Source of the DNA: Gnetum montanum | Lineage: Eukaryota; Streptophyta; Gnetopsida; Gnetales; Gnetaceae | NCBI GenBank assembly: GCA_015680685.1 | Contig: MNCI01017514.1 | Span: 21,196 to 51,360 of the forward strand | Direction of reading: 5' to 3' | DNA length: 30,165 nucleotides | Shown: piece by piece, positions 1 to 7,750 of the stretch | Layout of the letters: every line of letters begins with the position of its first letter | How positions within the stretch are numbered: the stretch's first letter is position 1 | The notes under the pieces: generated by a model | What the model saw: the letters and a program-made list of their open reading frames with translations, nothing else | What the model was told of the DNA's origin: nothing | Database searches by the model: none | Program-made: the position numbers and the translations under genes

Positions 1-2672
1 CGATGTTTGATGGAGTCGACACTTCCCACGGACAGGGTAGTTGCGGGAACATCTGATTGGCTTTGACATACCACACCGCGAACACCCATCGTTCCTCTTC
101 AAAGGCTCTAACTTTGTCTTTGTATTCATGAAGTTCTGTTAGTCGTCGAGCCAAGTCGGTTGCCACATCTTTCTGTCCTTGGTAGCTTTCTTTTACCACC
201 GCGAGTTCAGAATTTGCGACATCTAGTTTTTCAGCCAACTTCTTTGGTTCTGCAAGTTTTGCTTCATATTTGATATGGGTGGAAGCTACCTGCTGCTTGA
301 GCTATGACCTTAGGTATCCTGCTGTTAACATGGCTAGGTTGGCATATCGAAGGTTTGCCAACTCCATGTATTCAGTTAAGTCCTGGATCTACAGGCCCTG
401 GTTCCTAATTTCCACTTGGTGGGCATAGGCATAAGTGTCCAATATGGCCCCCCAATCAGTGTGTTGGGCACTGATGCTGTTGATTTGAGCTTTGGCCATA
501 TGGATCTCCTTCTCTAGTCTTTTTTTGTACATCCCCACCTGATCACGGAAATGCTCCTTCAGCTTCTCGTGTCGTTTAGCCTCATTCGGCCACGCGCTGA
601 TCTCGATGGCTGATTTCTATCGAATAGCACGTACCTCCTCGATTGGGAGGGTTCGATTTTCTTTGGCTAAACAACTTACATCTTGGTTGACTCGAATGAA
701 TTGTTCTCGTAGCTGATGAAAGTGCTCATCGAGAACATTCTTTTACTTCTCCACAAAAGTCAACCGAAGGTTATCTGCAACCAACTACTTATTCTCTTCT
801 TGCAAGGCCTTGAGTGCCTTAAGATGCGCATGAGTTTGTGCCTTTGTTGCAGAGGCATCCCAAGTGGCCGTCTCCTTTTCTTCAGCCACCTTCTTGTTTT
901 TTGTAATTAATTTTGTTAGTTGCTTGATTTTAAAATTGTCTAATTGGTCTGCGGGAACCAATCGCAAGGGATCCCGCTGTGCTGCTTGTAAGGCGATGAG
1001 CTACTTGTGTAATTTCTGCACTTCAGCCTCAGCATGCTTAGCCCTTACTTTGGNGGCTACTTGTGTAATTTCTGCACTTCAGCCTCAGCATGCTCAGCCC
1101 TTACTTTGGATATGACCAGCTTCCCCTTTGTGGAAATGAGGTTTGACTGTATTGCCGTTACATCCTGGGGGATGTTAAACAGGGATGTTAAAACTTGTCC
1201 TGTTTGAAGCAATCTATCTAATACATCCTCATGTTCTGCAGGAGTCATTGAGGTTCCAGCAATAGTTTGAGCATCTTGTGCTCTTGAAAGATCTGCCGGT
1301 GGCACAACAGGTACATTAAAATACTCTTTGATGTGGTTAGCGACCACTTCAGCTGCTCCCACGGCATCCTGGTGTTGCATGACCACCACAGTGGCCCCTT
1401 CACCAGTCTCTAACTGCACTTGAAAAGATGCTGCGTTTCCAAAGATCTGTTGTGACCATCTGCTTTCCCCTCCTCCTGTTTGCATTGATAACTCACCCCT
1501 TGTACGATCTACTGAAATCGTAGGCTGGCTGGCATCATCAATGAAATGGAAGAGATTGGCGTCATCACAACTTCCCCAATTGACCGTCTCAGCAATGGCC
1601 CTTAGATGGCTCATCGATGGTCTATAGTCTTGCGGTGGCGGTAGATCCTGGTCTGTGCCGGGTCCTGCTTCTTGTTGTTGGCTGGGAGCTATGGCCGAAG
1701 GTTAACTGGGTCTTGCAAGGTGAGTTGCAAGGGGTCCAGCCATCCATTCTTCACCTTCTTCATCTGGTCCCAAATCTTCACCAGTGCTCTTTCTTTGAGC
1801 TGGCACCTTTAACAATTTAGCGTAAGAAGAATTTTGGGCTTTTCAGAGGACGTCATTTGTATATCCCTGAATCCTAGCCCATTGGCATAGTTTTTTGATA
1901 AGGCNATCTTTTGTTCTTCGAATTGCCTTAGGATCTCCGTTAAATATAGATGGGGGAGGTTAGCGTTAACCTTTCCCATCAACACTGCACATCCTCTTGT
2001 CACGTACATGGATATTCTTTTTAAACCTTTTGTGGGGAAGAGATGATAGGTTTCGATTTTGAAATAAATTCTCTCTTCTGTGGTCAGCTCACCAAAATAT
2101 TTATCTCTGCCATAAGCCTTTTCTAGCCAATCCTTTCGCACATCAGGGTCTGATCGGGTGGATAACCGAGCAACATGGGGGCTTGAATTCGGAAGGTTTA
2201 ACACTTCTAAAATTGCATGTACAGAAAAATCCATTGTCACACCTCCGATGTTTACCGTGGTGCCTTGCTCCTTATTGTGCCAAAATAGGTACGTTTCTCC
2301 TAAGTACCAGACACCTTTTTTAGAGAGGATAGGCCATAAGGGAGACCCCTTGAGGTGATCCCTAATAGCCTTAGGAGCGAACTCTGCAAAAGATTCGAAG
2401 TTGAGTTCCACAATCACCGAGGCAATTGTGGACTTCATGTGGATAGCCTGAACACATTCCGGGGGCAACGTGAGTTGTTGTCCCAATTCAGGCGCAGCAG
2501 CTCCTCGTTCCACCTGCCTGGATTGTCTGGTATAAGGTTCTTCTTGATGGATGCTGAATGAGTGCACCTCCTGTTCATTATGTTGTCCGGCAAGGCCTTG
2601 CCTTCTACCTCTCCTAGGGTGTTTCGCTCCACCTTGGTTAGGACTCTTCTGCTGTGAACGTTTCGGGGCCAT
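1..2672 (-). pseudogene. Second ORF of element A: plant transposon-protein-like domain plus long coiled coil, broken
   Basis: A single coding region of roughly 890 codons appears to run from the ATG at 2672 leftward out of the window. Residues 1-60 are basic and Gln-rich. Residues about 65-285 resemble the 'putative plant transposon protein' domain (Pfam Transposase_32 type): aromatic-rich, with a segment ending in ILEVLNLP. An acidic, Pro/Gln-rich linker follows. From about base 1250 leftward the protein is Glu/Lys/Ala/Gln-rich and looks like an extended coiled coil. Breaks seen: a one-base frameshift near 1830-1840, an in-frame TAA at 1702-1704, TAG at 1057-1059 (also 1001-1003), 785-787, 617-619, 389-391 and 302-304, and TAA at 743-745. 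Between stops the frame is open and protein-like. A 56-bp insertion around the N at 1054 is probably an assembly scar. No catalytic motif was recognised. Function unknown; the domain match is from memory of the family. Confidence 0.65.
1000..1109. repeat. 54-bp direct duplication around an N (probable assembly scar)
   Basis: Bases 1000-1053 are repeated at 1056-1109 with one mismatch, separated by N (1054) and one G. The duplication puts the second-ORF reading frame out of register. Removing it restores register between the upstream and downstream coding parts, which argues that it is not biological. Confidence 0.85.
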
Positions 2673-2700
2673 CTACAATCACACGGGCCAACATTAGTAA
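2673..2700 (-). other. Candidate 3' splice site and branch point directly upstream of second-ORF ATG (element A)
   Basis: On the minus strand the ATG at 2672 is immediately preceded by GTGTGATTGTAG, with TTACTAA (complement of 2694-2700) about 20 bases before the AG. Element B keeps the arrangement with a better match: TACTAAC (complement of 8478-8484) and GATTGCAG directly before its ATG (8455). This fits an intron acceptor, suggesting that the second ORF is translated from a spliced RNA. Inference from motif and conservation only. Confidence 0.4.
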
Positions 2701-3139
2701 GGTTGTGTTAGAAAATCAAGTTATACCTTACTACTTGCCTTAATTGAAGATCGTATGTTATTGTGTGATTATGCCTGAAAATTATGATAATGGGTCCTAT
2801 GACTTAGGTGGAGTTTTGCTTTAATATCCTGGTATACTTAGGGTCATATGATTTATGGCACAATTTGTCTAAGTGTTAGTATTAATTACCTTAATTGATA
2901 TCCTTTGGGCGATGTCAAATTTCAAAAAATTTACGCACTTTTCGGCAAGTGTCTCTCCCCCACAACTAAACAGAACACTCCGGGTTTAAGCAGGTTCAAA
3001 CAGAATTAAAATTAGAGTACCAGTGCGCAAGATAAAGGTGAAAAAGCAAGTGTCACTCAATTGCAAGTCGTAGAGAAAAAATTCAAAAATTCCCCCCGCG
3101 TAAATGCCAAATGAAGCTAAGTGTTGTGGCGGGGGTTTC

Positions 3140-3147
3140 TATTTATA
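3140..3147 (-). promoter_or_regulatory. TATA box (TATAAATA) of a putative internal promoter for second ORF
   Basis: The minus strand reads TATAAATA, and transcription from it would run toward the second-ORF ATG about 470 bases away. The same sequence context, CCTATAAATA preceded by CGATATCG palindromes, is found at the LTR promoter of these elements. Promoter function is inferred. Confidence 0.5.
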
Positions 3148-3157
3148 GGAAAAAGGG

Positions 3158-3196
3158 ACGCGATATCGCGTACGGTAGATCGCGTATGCGATATCT
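3158..3196. promoter_or_regulatory. CGATATCG/GTACG palindromic motif upstream of internal TATA box
   Basis: The segment has GCGATATCGCGTACG followed by a degenerate inverse copy ending ATGCGATATC. It lies 11-50 bases upstream of the TATA box at 3140-3147 on the minus strand. The same palindrome occupies the equivalent position in both LTRs (7528-7551 and 13212-13234). Confidence 0.55.
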
Positions 3197-3500
3197 TGTC
3201 CCAACTATAGTGAGACACCTGAAAAAGATCAAATTCTTAATGATTTTTTTTGAAATTAATGTGTAAAATGAGGACATTGACAAGGATTAATATATTCAAG
3301 GGTAATTACATGAATTCGAGAGGCACTTTGAATGATAATGATGTGAATTTAACAATTAAAACTTGGCGGTTATGAAGAAAAGAGAATGTAATGGTACATT
3401 GGAACATTAAAGTTTTGAGGGTTAATAAATGAGAAAGAAATTTATGAAAATCAAGCCGAGGGTAAGCGATTGTGTGTTCAAGCTAGATAATTAATGGAGA

Positions 3501-4071
3501 TTTCAACAAAATTACACAAGTGGGTCCTCCCCAAAGCAGGTTTCACCTATTATGCCCTTGTGTAATCACACTTAAAGTGTCCGTGGGTACTAGAAGGGTT
3601 AAATGTAATCTACAGCAACTCCACAAAACACAAGCATGTAAATATCACCGGAATGAGATGAAAACTCTATGTTACATGGAACACGAGCTACAATTAGACG
3701 AATAGTGAGATGAGATGAACTATCGAAAGGGATTGTAGAGATTGGGACATGAGGTAACTGACTCAGGGCACAATGAATCTTGCGTGTAAAGCATGATTAA
3801 TGTGTCATTAACCTATCATTCCAAGATCAAGACCAAGTCCATTCCTCTAAACAGTGATATCGCATTGTTTCATCCCATGATGAACAACTATAAGAGTACC
3901 ATAACAACAAGGCATACGATCACTTGGCATTTAGTACAAGGGAGGAGTGATTTTTGTGTTATGGCACTTCTTTTTCTTTTCTTCTTCTTCTCTTCTTTTT
4001 TTTCACTTTACTAAATCCAGAGAAGCCGCCAACCTTTAGGCATGGGTGCATGTCTTTCCAGTGGGACCCCC
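3501..4071. other. Conserved non-coding spacer between gag and second ORF (element A)
   Basis: This block matches 9131-9699 of element B at an estimated 93-95% by eye, higher than the neighbouring spacer. No reading frame is conserved on either strand. It includes a long minus-strand purine tract at about 3963-4010. Its conservation without coding capacity suggests a cis-acting or simply younger segment. Confidence 0.6.
3963..4010 (-). other. Internal polypurine tract (element A)
   Basis: On the minus strand this is almost pure A/G (GAA and AAG repeats) for over 40 bases, in the same sense as the element. Element B keeps a shorter version at 9597-9632. It could be a central polypurine-like priming site or simply low-complexity sequence. 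Confidence 0.35.
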
Positions 4072-4072
4072 N

Positions 4073-4504
4073 TGTAACGACGGAAAACGTCGGCAGCTGG
4101 AAATACCGACTGAAATTCTGTGTACACAGCTTTAACCACGGATCTGCGCGAGGGCTAAGCTGGAAAAACGAATCCGCGGTGCCCTGAACGGTCTTGTCGA
4201 TCAGACAGGGACTTACGGGTCAGTAAAAGTGATGACGATTATGGATTTTTGCGTGATTGTGATTTGTTACGAGAGATCGTAAAACGGGGCGACAACGACG
4301 TAAATAAATCGCTACAAAGATAACGCTAAAACAAGAACATCGGAAAGATGCTGATTCGGGAGAGAAAACAGAGTGGATGTCGCAAAGATCAAAAATCTAC
4401 GTCTCAATGCTGGATCGGATGTATGCTTGTGTATATTACGTTACAATGGGAGAAAACCCCCAACAACTGGATACAAAATGAGCACAAAACAACAAGAAAA
4501 CTGT
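4073..4504. other. N-bounded segment without counterpart in element B
   Basis: Sequence left of N4072 matches element B up to about 9699, and sequence right of N4505 resumes the match at about 10174. The 432 bases between are unrelated to the 470 bases in B, are visibly richer in CpG and GC, and contain no recognisable gene. This is either a misplaced contig used to fill a gap or a genuine replacement. Confidence 0.6.
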
Positions 4505-4623
4505 NATTAAAGAAAATTAAAAAAAATAATTTATTAATCCTTCTTGTTATTGAAATGGGGGATACCCCCCCATAACTAAATGGTTGAGTATGGCTAGGAT
4601 TAATAAATGGAAAATAAGGATCN

Positions 4624-4828
4624 CGCCTCTGCGATTCCCGTTCTACTTCTTTGCTTCGGGTCGATCTGCTGTTAGGGCTCGGGCGCGCTGCGTTCTGTTT
4701 TTGTTAAAGGATGGCGTTTGCAGCGGTTACCAAGAGGTTGCTCTTGTTTCTCTGTTCAAGGTGATAAATGTGTCCTTGCTCAGTGAAATGCTCTTGTCCT
4801 CTTGATCTGCTGCCAACAAAAGCGATGA
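4624..4828. other. Second N-bounded segment, GC-rich and gene-like, replacing the gag 3' end of element A
   Basis: It lies between N4623 and N4829. Both flanks match element B (about 10285 leftward, 10515 rightward), but the 205 bases between do not match B's gag C-terminus. The plus strand has a GC-rich leader, an ATG at about 4711 opening MAFAAVTKRLLLF, and a possible splice donor (CAAG|GTGATA) about 50 bases later. It may be a host first-exon fragment placed by mis-scaffolding. Confidence 0.5.
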
Positions 4829-6507
4829 NAAGTTACATGAGGCATTGGGTTCGAAGGTAAGGGTGCACCACATTGTTGGACTTGTGCTGGGTTGAAAGGT
4901 GAAGTGGCCTCAGAGTTATGTTGTCCCTTCCTACGACCATGTTTAAAGAAAGGATGCCTTTGATGTTGAGGAGGCTCTTCACTGCTGTTAGTAGTAGCAG
5001 CACAAGTGTTGGTTGTGGGTTGTGGTGGTACAAACACCTTAGGAACAGTTGGTGGCATTTTGGAAGCAGGGAAAGGATGAGAATGTTGGAAGTTAGGAGG
5101 GATGTAAGATGCACAAGGTGGTGGTTGTGTTGGAGGCATGGGTTGATGGTATTGTGGGGAATGGTATTGTGGTGAGATAGAGTATGGTGGCCCAGTTAAA
5201 GAAGCAGGATGTTGGATGTTATAAGCATTCAGATTCAGAAAATGTGAAGGGTGCCTCCAATCTAAGGGTGGATTCCCCCACGACTGGGATTGTTGCCATT
5301 GTGGTCTAACACAGTATCTCTGTATGAACTCTGGATGTAACGTGTTTCCCCAATGCTCATGTAGATGTAACAATATGGGGCATTGGCCCTTGGGGTGATC
5401 GTACAGGCATATGTTGCATTCATATGTAGGATTGGTAGTTGAGCACTTAGTCCCTTCATTCCTTCTTTCCGAATGTCTATGATTTCGTCCTGCTTCTTGG
5501 GTTGTCAAAACTCTATCTCCAATGATGTTGACATATTCTCCACACTTTTGATTCATCCATTCCAATATCTTATTGATCTTTGCCTCGACTTCTTCTAACA
5601 ATTTTTGTATTGGCAAAGATGATGTTTCCACCTTGGAATTTGTTGATCTTTCCTTGTTATGATCATGGACCTTTGTTGAGTTAATATTGTGGTCATGTTG
5701 ATGTTTTTCAACACTCTCCCATGTAGCTATTTCTCCTTCTTCTTTTGCTACCCGCTTAATAAGCTCTTGGATTTGATGGGTTCGTAGGTTGTATAGTTGA
5801 CCTCGGGCATACGTTCCTAAGGTCTCTCTTGTTTCATTACGTAGCCCATCAATGATATGGTACATTAGCCTTTCCTCGGAAAACCCATGGCCTGGACAGT
5901 TGTTTAACAGTGAATAATATCTTTCTAAGGCCATGTCCAAGGGTTCATGTTTTTCTTGTTTCCATCCTTGGATTTGTTTCCTCAAGGCTGACACTCTTGC
6001 GTAGGTTTGATATTTTTCGTTAAAGACTTCTACCATTGTTGACCAGCGTCGTATCGAATTTGGTTTTAACGATCTATACCATACTTTAGCTTGGTCAACG
6101 AGTGTCATAGGAAAGAGCTTCAGTTTTTGCCAACTGTTATCAATGTTATTCCATGTGCAGGCATCGTAGAAGGCTAGTAAATGTTGATGCGGATCTAAGT
6201 CATAGCCTCCTGAAAATTTAGGAAAGTTGTTTAAATCGAGCCTGGGTAGTCGGCTCTCTTTACGATGCCTACGTGAGATTCGAACAGCCTCTTGTATTTG
6301 CGTTAAGCTTGTAGTGGCCAGTGGGGGTTCATCGTCATTGGGTAAGTTAGGCTTTCGTGTGTTATGATGACGTTGTTTTTGTTCATTCTTATAGGAAACT
6401 CCCACTTCAGGTTGTATACTCCAATCTTCATCGTCATATAGCTCATTGGTTCTCCAATGAACTTCCTCACTAAGTGTGGCGTTATTATCATCTTGTCGGA
6501 GAGACAT
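4780..6507 (-). CDS. gag: Gag polyprotein of element A (C-terminus replaced)
   Basis: This is the structural Gag protein that would package element RNA into cytoplasmic virus-like particles. The frame is open for 575 codons from the ATG at 6507, which lies about 110 bases downstream of the primer-binding site. Residues about 105-225 form a Retrotrans_gag (PF03732)-like core, including QAKVWYRSLKPNSIRRW and a downstream CPGHGFSEERL motif typical of plant Ty3/gypsy Gag. Residues 364-376 carry a Cys/His cluster of spacing C-X2-C-X3-H-X4-C, one residue shorter than the usual zinc knuckle. A Pro/Gln/His-rich tail follows. The last ~16 residues come from the N-bounded segment at 4624-4828, so the natural C-terminus (as in element B) is missing. 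The first ~270 residues are almost identical to B, while the rest differs at many sites. Confidence 0.85.
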   Translation of the reverse strand: MSLRQDDNNATLSEEVHWRTNELYDDEDWSIQPEVGVSYKNEQKQRHHNTRKPNLPNDDEPPLATTSLTQIQEAVRISRRHRKESRLPRLDLNNFPKFSGGYDLDPHQHLLAFYDACTWNNIDNSWQKLKLFPMTLVDQAKVWYRSLKPNSIRRWSTMVEVFNEKYQTYARVSALRKQIQGWKQEKHEPLDMALERYYSLLNNCPGHGFSEERLMYHIIDGLRNETRETLGTYARGQLYNLRTHQIQELIKRVAKEEGEIATWESVEKHQHDHNINSTKVHDHNKERSTNSKVETSSLPIQKLLEEVEAKINKILEWMNQKCGEYVNIIGDRVLTTQEAGRNHRHSERRNEGTKCSTTNPTYECNICLYDHPKGQCPILLHLHEHWGNTLHPEFIQRYCVRPQWQQSQSWGNPPLDWRHPSHFLNLNAYNIQHPASLTGPPYSISPQYHSPQYHQPMPPTQPPPCASYIPPNFQHSHPFPASKMPPTVPKVFVPPQPTTNTCAATTNSSEEPPQHQRHPFFKHGRRKGQHNSEATSPFNPAQVQQCGAPLPSNPMPHVTXHRFCWQQIKRTRAFH

Positions 6508-6619
6508 TGTTGTGTGTGAATTTATGTGACTTTTAATAATTTCTTCTTTTTAAGAGATATATCGTTAAGTTCTTTACAGCGACCTTGTATGATATAACTA
6601 ATCTAGATAACTAGCACCA

Positions 6620-6637
6620 TCCCCGGCAACGGCGCCA
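6620..6637 (-). promoter_or_regulatory. Primer-binding site, tRNA-Asp type (element A)
   Basis: The plus strand reads TCCCCGGCAACGGCGCCA, equal to the 3' end of plant tRNA-Asp including CCA. The minus-strand element RNA is therefore complementary over 18 bases. It lies one base from the LTR end at 6639. This site is characteristic of Athila/Tat-type elements. Confidence 0.9.
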
Positions 6638-6985
6638 ATGATGAGTGGCGAGGTACCCCTACACTCAACCATACGAAACGAGCGTCGCACGCGCGATCCG
6701 GTCGAACTCCGCAGATGGACTAGTTGTGGCACCTAGATAGTTAGCCTTAGGTCGCAGTTCGCTGTCTTCCCATCTAGACTAGTTTTGCATATGTCACGTA
6801 TGGTTTAGTCTAGATGAGGTGTATGATGTGTCCTAATTCTAATGCTACTCCTGATGGCAGTGGAAAATAATATTTAACTAAATCTAAGCTAAGAGGAAAA
6901 GGGTAAGAAAATCTAATCTAGCCTAAGTGCGACGAGCAACCGATTCCTTGATCAACCGTACACATCTTGGACTTCGTGCACGACT

Positions 6986-7110
6986 GCCACTGGGACTACC
7001 AAGCATAGGCCTAGGTACGCCACTGGGATTACCAAGCGCAGACCCCAAATACGCCACTGGGTTACCAAGCGTAGATCCCCCTAGCTACACCACTGGGCTA
7101 CCAAGCAGTC
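6986..7110. repeat. Four ~34-bp tandem repeats inside LTR
   Basis: Units start at about 6986, 7019, 7053 and 7089, each built on GCCACTGGGNTACCAAGC plus a variable spacer. The same array is present in the other LTR at about 12668-12792, so it predates the split of the two copies. Confidence 0.8.
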
Positions 7111-7332
7111 ACACTTAAATGCTCGTAATCAAGTCGAACTCGTTCCGCTTCTAGGAGTTTAGGGTTGAGAGACTAATCGCGATAAGTAACCGATTCCTTA
7201 ACTAGCCGTACACACCCGTAGATGCTCGTAGTCAAGTCGTACTTACACCGCGCTATGAAAGCAATAAATAACATGAAATAAATAACAATAAATAAACTAA
7301 GTGAATGCTGCAATGATGAAGTAATCTCGATC

Positions 7333-7338
7333 TTTATT
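7333..7338 (-). terminator. LTR polyadenylation signal AATAAA
   Basis: The minus strand reads AATAAA about 170 bases downstream of the LTR TATA box, at the expected R/U5 position. It is conserved at 13015-13020 in the other LTR. Confidence 0.55.
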
Positions 7339-7503
7339 GCCGGTCATGTGCGTGTCCAAGTACGGCACACTCGAATAAAGACACCGTACAATCACATTCA
7401 CCACACTGCGGGTAGACACGGGAAAATTCTAACTCTGGAGGGATCAAACTGCGAGAGCTTCGCTACCTAAAACTGGGATGTGAAATGAGGGAGAGCCGCC
7501 TCT

Positions 7504-7511
7504 TATTTATA
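7504..7511 (-). promoter_or_regulatory. LTR TATA box (TATAAATA)
   Basis: The minus strand reads CCTATAAATAAGAGGCGG, placed between the palindromic U3 motifs and the rest of the LTR. It is conserved at 13188-13195 in the other LTR. Confidence 0.75.
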
Positions 7512-7526
7512 GGAATTGCGGCTGGC

Positions 7527-7611
7527 TGCGATATCGCGTACGCGATATCGCGGGGAAGACGCGATATCGCGTACGTGATATAGCGTACGCAATATCGCAT
7601 ACGCGATATCG
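7527..7611. repeat. Palindromic CGATATCG/GTACG array in U3
   Basis: Bases 7528-7551 form a perfect 24-bp palindrome (GCGATATCGCGT followed by its reverse complement). Degenerate copies follow at about 7560-7583 and 7585-7611. The array starts about 16 bases upstream of the TATA box on the minus strand. Each unit could form a hairpin or bind a dimeric factor. It is CpG-rich in an AT-rich window. Confidence 0.8.
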
Positions 7612-7615
7612 CGGC

Positions 7616-7705
7616 CCATGATACATCGCGGCACATGATACAACGCGACCCATGATACAACATGGGTGCCTTAACGTGGGTGCCTTATCGTGGGTGCCTT
7701 AAGGC
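7616..7705. repeat. Two short tandem arrays in distal U3 (about 17-bp and 14-bp units)
   Basis: Bases 7616-7661 hold about 2.6 copies of a CATGATACANCGCG unit of 17-18 bp. Bases 7664-7705 hold three copies of a 14-bp unit (GGGTGCCTTANCGT). Both arrays are missing from the LTR at 12323-13311. Confidence 0.75.
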
Positions 7706-7740
7706 GACCGCCAGCACTATGAGCAATTCAGGTCTCATCA

Positions 7741-7750
7741 TACCCCCACG
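7741..7750 (-). other. Polypurine tract of element B
   Basis: The minus strand reads CGTGGGGGTA immediately before the LTR end TGATGAG. Position and composition fit the plus-strand priming site. Confidence 0.8.

Larger units (their letters stand above)
2701..3500 (-). other. Non-coding leader/spacer upstream of second ORF (element A)
   Basis: About 800 bases without a credible ORF. It aligns in patches with element B (about 8487-9130). It contains conserved blocks near 2900-3000, including a polypurine-like GTTGTGGGGGAGAG on the minus strand at about 2950-2970, and a promoter-like module at 3140-3196 that element B lacks. Confidence 0.6.
1..7740 (-). mobile_element. Element A: non-autonomous Ty3/gypsy (Athila/Tat-like) LTR retrotransposon, 3' part outside window
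   Basis: Reading on the minus strand, the order is LTR (7740-6639), tRNA-Asp-type primer-binding site (6637-6620), gag (6507-4780), about 2.1 kb of non-coding spacer, then a second long ORF (2672 to beyond base 1). The polypurine tract and 3' LTR must lie left of the window. No protease, RT, RNase H or integrase is visible between gag and the second ORF, where they would be expected, so the copy must be mobilised in trans if at all. The LTR is shared with element B to the right, giving an LTR-internal-LTR-internal-LTR tandem. Assignment to the Athila/Tat branch is inferred from the primer-binding site and the Gag style, not from RT. Confidence 0.8.
6639..7740 (-). repeat. Shared LTR: 5' LTR of element A and 3' LTR of element B (1102 bp)
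   Basis: The ends form a perfect 7-bp inverted repeat, TGATGAG and CTCATCA. On the left the LTR abuts element A's primer-binding site; on the right it abuts element B's polypurine tract (7741-7750). On the minus strand the order is U3 (short repeats and CGATATCG palindromes), TATA box (7511-7504), polyadenylation signal AATAAA (7338-7333), then U5 with four ~34-bp repeats. It is 113 bp longer than the LTR at 12323-13311, mainly because of extra U3 repeats. Confidence 0.9.

Noticed and set aside
1905-1905. N treated as another contig join
   Set aside because: No flanking duplication and the second-ORF frame runs straight through; it looks like one uncalled base.
3520-4187. Small plus-strand frames in the gag-second ORF spacer
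   Set aside because: Frame is not maintained between element A and B despite high nucleotide identity, so the block is not coding.
4918-5175. Plus-strand frames opposite gag (also 10557-10841)
   Set aside because: Antisense shadows of the gag Pro/Gln-rich tail, with no independent support.
6620-6637. Possible tRNA-Asp gene fragment
   Set aside because: Only the last 18 bases match, CCA is encoded in the DNA, and it abuts an LTR end: it is a primer-binding site.
6927-7118. Plus-strand 63-codon frame with GLPS repeats, present in both LTRs (also 12609-12800)
   Set aside because: It translates the ~34-bp LTR tandem repeats in antisense to the element; no start context or protein family fits.
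7527-7705. CRISPR-like array of short repeats
   Set aside because: Units are palindromic or directly tandem without unique spacers, in a plant LTR promoter.
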